Positions 5,789 through 9,268 of a stretch of DNA of 9,268 nucleotides are shown here, piece by piece. The notes beneath the pieces are model-generated. The model was not told the DNA's origin, did no database searches, and saw nothing but the letters and a program-made list of their open reading frames with translations. The stretch comes from Promethearchaeota archaeon. Lineage in GTDB: Archaea; Asgardarchaeota; Lokiarchaeia; Sigynarchaeales; SOKP01. The stretch is from contig SDNN01000112.1 of the NCBI GenBank assembly GCA_004524425.1, positions 1 to 9,268 of the forward strand, written 5' to 3'. Position 1 is the stretch's first letter. Every line of letters starts with the position of its first letter. The position numbers were made by a program, and so were the translations under genes.

Positions 5789-6565
5789 TTACGTTTTTAA
5801 CATTCTATAAATAAATAAAACAATAGCCACATATATTATTGCAGTTATAATGGATATTATTATGAAATTATGAGTAATTAAAGTTTCTAATGAAATATCT
5901 ACAATGACTTGATTATCTTTAATGTATAATTTATATGATTTGAGAAGCCCTTGATCCGTGTAAAGAGCAACAATCTTTATGTCCTGTTTAGGATAATCAT
6001 CATCGAGTTCATTTTTATCAATTTTACATGAAATAGAAGGTAAAACTCTTGAATCTATAGTATATTCATAATCTAAATCCATGTTTTTCAAATAATCTCC
6101 AAAAGGTAGTGGAATCCATATGGGAACAAATTGAGGAAAGTCAAAATCATCGGGATAATCTTTAGGATCTTTTAATTGGTAAGACTTCTCAACATCATCT
6201 TTGCTTCCCCATCTTTCTTTATTAGTCCAACTCCATTTTTTATATTCAATACTAAAAACTGTCTCATTATCTTCAGTTTGTTCTAAATAAACTTCTTCGT
6301 TGTTATCAATCTCATCGATAATCCATCTCATTCTACTGTTTTGCCTTAAATCTTCGAAAAATTCCGCATCTTCCTCATCCCAATCATCCCCAAATACTTC
6401 TTGCATTTTGTTCTTATCACAAACATTGCAATTCCAAATATATTCTTCTCCCTCCTTCAATCCCACTTCATATTTGATGGCATGAGCATTAGGAATGAAA
6501 ACCATAGATGTTATTATTAACAAAAGGTAGCTGATCAAGAAAATTTTTAATTTAGAAGCCATCAT
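5789..6565 (-). CDS. Secreted, C-terminally membrane-anchored protein of unknown function
   Basis: I do not recognise the family. The 258 residues begin with a Sec-type signal peptide: K5/K7, hydrophobic core 8-24, and probable cleavage after A27-H28-A29. The middle (30-232) is an acidic, aromatic-rich ectodomain with a W44-N-C46-N-V-C49 pair and an Asp/Glu cluster at 60-72. A TM helix (about 234-252) and a short basic tail (RMLKT) end the protein, so the bulk faces outward. Only one further Cys (near 181) is present; C46/C49 might form a disulfide or bind metal. Its first 14 nt overlap the end of the glycosyltransferase gene, so the two are almost certainly co-transcribed. Met1 is preferred over Met2 because GGGAG lies 6 nt upstream of it. 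Confidence 0.8.
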   Translation of the reverse strand: MMASKLKIFLISYLLLIITSMVFIPNAHAIKYEVGLKEGEEYIWNCNVCDKNKMQEVFGDDWDEEDAEFFEDLRQNSRMRWIIDEIDNNEEVYLEQTEDNETVFSIEYKKWSWTNKERWGSKDDVEKSYQLKDPKDYPDDFDFPQFVPIWIPLPFGDYLKNMDLDYEYTIDSRVLPSISCKIDKNELDDDYPKQDIKIVALYTDQGLLKSYKLYIKDNQVIVDISLETLITHNFIIISIITAIIYVAIVLFIYRMLKT

Positions 6566-7862
6566 CCCTTGCTCCCTTGTTGAAATTATTTATATTTGAA
6601 TTATCTCCTGCCGAAAGACTATGCTTACTCAAGCCATAAAAAACTAATATTAAAAAGATCGTGCTTGCAAAATTATATGGAAACCAAAAAATTATAGTGA
6701 TGAACCATAATCCCATAAAAGCCAGATCAAAAAAGCTAAAGAAAAAAAATCCTTTTTTAAAGTATTTATCAGATAATTCTGAATGTCGGGGCAAATTAAA
6801 TATAATTATCATTAATAATGGAATTAAATTTAGAAGATGATGATCCCAAGAATCAAAATATACCAATAAGGTAATTACCAATCCAAAGGTAAATCCATAA
6901 ATAATTGCATCTCTTTTATGATATTTGCCAAAAAGGTAAAATGTATATCCCAAAAATCCCAATATTCCAAAAATGATTAAAAACACATACATTTGATTGA
7001 ATGGAACATTATACATGTAACAAAAATTCAATACAATTTTAGTGATGCTAAAGGAAAAATTCAGGGTTAGGGGATTTCCTCCCGTAAAATTAGTTTCGAT
7101 AAACCCATCCCATAATTTTGGGTATAATATGAAAATGATAATGTTTAATGAAATCGGAAATAATACCCCCGCTATCCGGGCGAAACTCTTCATGAGATCG
7201 AAATCTAGCTTCTTTTGAATCACATCGTAATTAAAAACTAATAAAAACGGGATTAACAAGAGTGCGGTCGGTTTTAATATGATACTAACCCCCAAAATCA
7301 TGCTTCCGATGAATTGCCATTTTAAGGTTTCATGCATCAAGAATATGTAGAGTGCTACTAACATGAAGAAGGTAATATATAAATTAATTTGACCGAGAAT
7401 ATAATTGAACATTTGAGGGGCGGCAACTAAATACACGCTCATGTATAATATGATCCGTCTATCATCTTTCTCATGATCTTGGCCCCTCACTAAGATGATT
7501 ATTTTATATAATAACTTGCATATCATGAGGTTTAGAATTAAATTTAACGTGTGAAATAAAATAAAGCCCAGATCAAAACCTAAGAGATAAAAAGGAATAA
7601 AAAAAGTAGCGGATAATGGGAGGTATCTGTAGTCCCATATGTACTGATCTTGGACGTATAAATTATTAGGATTATTATAAAATACCCCTCCTGCTGTATA
7701 ATAAATAAGAAAATCATTTTGCCCTCTCAAAATCGTCAAAACTAAAACTAGCGAAATAACAAAATAAGCCAAATGAATTAAAACAGCACATCTAAAAAAT
7801 TTATATTGCCATAATATAAAAAAACGATCTTTTATTCTGCTTAAGTTATTTTTGTGTTTCAT
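6552..7862 (-). CDS. GT87-like (DUF2029) polytopic membrane glycosyltransferase
   Basis: This 436-residue protein has about ten hydrophobic segments starting near 26-45, typical of GT-C fold enzymes that move a sugar from a lipid-phosphate donor outside the membrane. Landmarks shared with the GT87 family are D50-F51 with YYTAGG (54-59) after TM1, where GT-C enzymes place the catalytic Asp; the NNLY segment (66-69); Y78-R-Y80-L-P82-L before TM2; G157-Q-I-N160; and K197-P198 after a TM segment. GT87 members are mostly mannosyltransferases in lipoglycan or protein glycosylation; the sugar and acceptor here cannot be read from sequence. Its end overlaps the secreted-protein gene, which may be its substrate or partner. 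It is the first gene of the minus-strand series, probably translated from a nearly leaderless mRNA. Confidence 0.75.
   Translation of the reverse strand: MKHKNNLSRIKDRFFILWQYKFFRCAVLIHLAYFVISLVLVLTILRGQNDFLIYYTAGGVFYNNPNNLYVQDQYIWDYRYLPLSATFFIPFYLLGFDLGFILFHTLNLILNLMICKLLYKIIILVRGQDHEKDDRRIILYMSVYLVAAPQMFNYILGQINLYITFFMLVALYIFLMHETLKWQFIGSMILGVSIILKPTALLLIPFLLVFNYDVIQKKLDFDLMKSFARIAGVLFPISLNIIIFILYPKLWDGFIETNFTGGNPLTLNFSFSITKIVLNFCYMYNVPFNQMYVFLIIFGILGFLGYTFYLFGKYHKRDAIIYGFTFGLVITLLVYFDSWDHHLLNLIPLLMIIIFNLPRHSELSDKYFKKGFFFFSFFDLAFMGLWFITIIFWFPYNFASTIFLILVFYGLSKHSLSAGDNSNINNFNKGARDDGF
6572..6576 (-). promoter_or_regulatory. Shine-Dalgarno inside the upstream gene, deciding the start at 6565
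   Basis: On the minus strand GGGAG lies inside the last codons of the glycosyltransferase gene, 6 nt before the ATG. It supports Met1 rather than Met2 and translational coupling between the overlapping genes. Confidence 0.5.
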
Positions 7863-7880
7863 TACATGCTTTTGACTAAT

Positions 7881-7887
7881 TTATACT
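7881..7887 (-). promoter_or_regulatory. Candidate TATA box for the glycosyltransferase gene
   Basis: The minus strand reads AGTATAAAT centred about 22 nt before the ATG at 7862, and no Shine-Dalgarno is visible between them. At the usual archaeal TATA-to-start-site distance the mRNA would begin at or next to the ATG, that is, a leaderless transcript. Confidence 0.45.
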
Positions 7888-8024
7888 AAGGATTAAATTG
7901 TTAAATTCTATTAATAAAATTAAATTTGTCATTTGATTTGAACCTTGATTTTATGATAGGTTCTGCATCACGTAAAAGATTCTAAGCTTGAATTAAAAAA
8001 GTTGGAAAGGTATAATAATAATTC

Positions 8025-8041
8025 ACATGATTTACATGATT
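8025..8041 (+). repeat. Tandem direct repeat ACATGATT upstream of the 7-TM gene
   Basis: ACATGATT occurs at 8025-8032 and again at 8034-8041, a 9-nt period, about 30-45 nt upstream of the TATA box at 8070-8078. This position suits an activator site in the 293-nt divergent intergenic region (7863-8155), which otherwise holds only the two promoters and AT-rich DNA. Confidence 0.3.
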
Positions 8042-8069
8042 GCCCTCAATTTATCTAACCTCGCAAAAA

Positions 8070-8078
8070 TTTATATAT
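8070..8078 (+). promoter_or_regulatory. TATA box for the 7-TM gene
   Basis: TTTATATAT, preceded by the purine-rich GCAAAAA as a possible BRE, lies about 80 nt before the ATG at 8156. Transcription would start near 8100, leaving a leader of about 50 nt that contains the Shine-Dalgarno. Confidence 0.55.
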
Positions 8079-8142
8079 CACAGCAATTATTAGTTGTTTA
8101 GCGTATATTTTAACATACAATTTTATTTGATAAATTAAGAAA

Positions 8143-8147
8143 AGAGG
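8143..8147 (+). promoter_or_regulatory. Shine-Dalgarno of the 7-TM gene
   Basis: AGAGG lies 8 nt before the ATG at 8156. It favours this start over the ATG at 8148, which overlaps the site itself and is out of frame. Confidence 0.6.
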
Positions 8148-8155
8148 ATGCATCC

Positions 8156-8890
8156 ATGATCTTGCAGCAACTTTCCCCTGAAATTTTACGCCAATCTCTC
8201 ACAAGTTTAGTAATGGTGGTAATATCATTAATTATTGGGATTAGGATTTTAACAAAATATTTTAAGGTTAAACAAAAAACTCTTCTTACTGTTGGAATCG
8301 CATGGATCTGTTTGACCACGCCATGGTGGGGTGAAATATTATCATTAATAAGCTTTCTTTTCACTAGAAAACCACTAGACGCCTTTACGTTCCTTTTAAT
8401 AGTGAATATATTCATACCTGTATCAGTTGTATCTTGGATCTATTCATATTGTGAAATTTTAAAGGTTAAACGAGAGAAATTGATACTCATTATTTTAATC
8501 ATTATTTCCGTTATTTATGATGTTCTAATCATTATCTTACTCTCGATTGACACTACATTAGTAGGAGTTATTAGTGAAAGATTCACCGCAAGACAAGCTG
8601 ATTTTGTTGTGATTTTTCAAATTAGTGCTCTTTTAACACTGGTTTTAACAGGTTTCAGGTTTTCTTATGTTTCAATGAAATCAGATGACAAAAAAACCGA
8701 AATCAAAGGCAGATTCTTATTTGCTGCTTTCTTACTATTTCTAATTGGAGCAGCATTAGACGCTCTTATCTTTCCCATGGATTTTATTACCTTAGTCATC
8801 ACTAGAATTCTATTAATCACGTCTAGTATCTGCTATTATTTTGGATTTTTTTTACCGGAAAAAGTAGCTAGTTTATTCATAAAATCCTAA
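8156..8890 (+). CDS. Seven-TM membrane protein of unknown function
   Basis: The 244 residues form seven hydrophobic segments (about 14-34, 43-66, 77-98, 109-130, 148-168, 186-206 and 210-233) with almost no extramembrane domain. Visible landmarks are a short N-terminus, T55-P-W57-W58-G-E60 in TM2, E100 at the end of TM3, the basic loop K179-K180-x3-K184-G-R186 before TM6, D202 within TM6, and the C-terminal FGFFLPEK (229-236). The seven-helix layout with charged residues inside helices resembles sensory or receptor-like membrane proteins, but no retinal-binding lysine in TM7 or known signalling domain is seen. I associate similar proteins with Asgard archaeal genomes without an assigned function. 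It has its own promoter, Shine-Dalgarno and terminator, so it appears monocistronic and divergent from the glycosyltransferase. Confidence 0.75.
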   Translation: MILQQLSPEILRQSLTSLVMVVISLIIGIRILTKYFKVKQKTLLTVGIAWICLTTPWWGEILSLISFLFTRKPLDAFTFLLIVNIFIPVSVVSWIYSYCEILKVKREKLILIILIIISVIYDVLIIILLSIDTTLVGVISERFTARQADFVVIFQISALLTLVLTGFRFSYVSMKSDDKKTEIKGRFLFAAFLLFLIGAALDALIFPMDFITLVITRILLITSSICYYFGFFLPEKVASLFIKS

Positions 8891-8905
8891 AAGCTAAGAT
8901 TAATT

Positions 8906-8933
8906 AAAAAAAATATTTTAAATCTTTTTTTTT
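8906..8933 (+). terminator. A8/T9 terminator after the 7-TM gene
   Basis: An A8 run (8906-8913) and a T9 run (8925-8933) lie 16-43 nt after the stop codon. They can pair as an A-U hairpin, and the T9 alone is a strong archaeal oligo-T terminator on the plus strand. Confidence 0.6.
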
Positions 8934-8972
8934 AAATAAGCAATCATTTTATTGCCTCTTAGTTATATTAGA

Positions 8973-8994
8973 TCGTGAAATGCTGATTTCACGA
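8973..8994. repeat. Perfect 9-bp inverted repeat upstream of the isomerase-like gene
   Basis: TCGTGAAAT (8973-8981) and ATTTCACGA (8986-8994) are perfectly complementary around the loop GCTG. It lies after the T9 terminator of the previous gene and about 150 nt before the next start, so it is better placed as an operator or leader element than as a terminator. Confidence 0.5.
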
Positions 8995-9001
8995 AGAATT
9001 T

Positions 9002-9030
9002 TATATCTCCAAATGATATCTGGATATATA
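9002..9030. repeat. Second inverted repeat upstream of the isomerase-like gene
   Basis: TATATCTCCA (9002-9011) and TGGATATATA (9021-9030) match as inverted arms at 9 of 10 positions, with a 9-nt spacer. The arms start 8 nt after the 8973-8994 palindrome. Centre-to-centre arm distance of 19 nt would place both half-sites on nearly the same DNA face. Confidence 0.35.
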
Positions 9031-9126
9031 TTAAAATATTATAAGTTCGTTTAATCAAAATTTTTACTAAATATCAAAAAAAAGATAAATACATACCAGT
9101 AATTAATCTACTTAATTTAATTATCA

Positions 9127-9133
9127 AGGTGAT
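9127..9133 (+). promoter_or_regulatory. Shine-Dalgarno of the isomerase-like gene
   Basis: AGGTGAT lies 7 nt before the ATG at 9141 and matches the archaeal anti-Shine-Dalgarno well, fixing the start. A TATA-like GATAAATA at 9084-9091 could serve as promoter. Confidence 0.6.
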
Positions 9134-9140
9134 AAGAAAA

Positions 9141-9268
9141 ATGGCATTCTATAGTAAAAAACTTGAAAAAATAACCTTTGGAATCATCGTAGGTAATAGA
9201 GACGTATTTCCTACTGAGTTAGCAAAGCAAGGCAGATTAGAAATCGTGGAACTCATGGAAGAAATGGG
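9141..9268 (+). CDS. N-terminus of an L-fucose/L-arabinose isomerase-family protein (3' end outside window)
   Basis: The 42 visible codons read into I-T-F-G-I-I-V-G-N-R-D-V-F-P (11-24), followed by ELAKQGRLEIVELMEEMG. This opening beta-strand, VGNR-x2-FP turn and helix match the N-terminus of archaeal and bacterial L-fucose isomerase-like proteins, which interconvert aldoses and ketoses with a divalent metal in the cytosol. The metal ligands (Glu, Asp, His in the C-terminal half of the family) are outside the window, so substrate and even catalytic competence are undetermined. The start is well supported by the AGGTGAT site. Two inverted repeats lie 110-170 nt upstream and could bind a sugar-responsive regulator; this is inference. 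Confidence 0.72.
   Translation, partial: MAFYSKKLEKITFGIIVGNRDVFPTELAKQGRLEIVELMEEM

Noticed and set aside
6300..6485. 61-codon plus-strand ORF, rich in Ser
   Set aside because: Antisense of the acidic ectodomain region; the Ser-rich composition is what reverse reading of Asp/Glu codons gives.
8110..8415. 101-codon minus-strand ORF
   Set aside because: It overlaps the promoter and N-terminus of the 7-TM gene, which has TATA, Shine-Dalgarno and a coherent membrane topology.

Overview
The window looks like chromosomal DNA from an AT-rich archaeon, most probably an Asgard (Lokiarchaeia-like) lineage. The archaeal evidence is a tRNA-Gln gene that folds only after two short intervening sequences are removed, TATA-type promoters, bare T-run terminators and short or absent leaders. 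The Asgard placement is an inference. It rests on a Par14/Pin-type parvulin with a Lys/Gly-rich tail, a large protein with zinc fingers, repeated winged helices and an adaptin/COP-appendage-like end, and a 7-TM protein of a kind I associate with Asgard genomes.

Layout. A plus-strand fragment (1-213) is the C-terminus of a dGTPase-like HD-family protein. The gene-free stretch 214-598 holds a small AT hairpin and a 174-nt element bounded by a 10-bp perfect inverted repeat with a second nested stem. The tRNA-Gln(CUG) gene occupies 599-730 and carries one intron in the anticodon loop and one in the T-loop. Seven colinear minus-strand genes fill 744-7862. In transcription order they are a GT87-like membrane glycosyltransferase, a secreted membrane-anchored protein overlapping it by 14 nt, hisA, a NicO/RcnA-like six-TM protein, the 790-aa zinc-finger/winged-helix/appendage-like protein, a NikR-type ribbon-helix-helix regulator lacking all His and Cys, and the parvulin. 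A divergent promoter region (7863-8155) precedes a plus-strand 7-TM protein (8156-8890). After it come a T9 terminator, two tandem inverted repeats, and the first 42 codons of an L-fucose/L-arabinose isomerase-family gene that runs off the end.

How the parts may work together. The glycosyltransferase and secreted protein look like one translationally coupled cell-surface unit. hisA supplies a histidine-biosynthesis step but has no other his gene in view. The NikR-like regulator and the NicO-like transporter recall a metal-homeostasis pair, but both lack residues that define classical nickel binding, so their ligands may differ. The 790-aa protein is the least explained gene. Its domain order suggests a scaffold or adaptor rather than an ordinary transcription factor, but this rests on sequence reading only.
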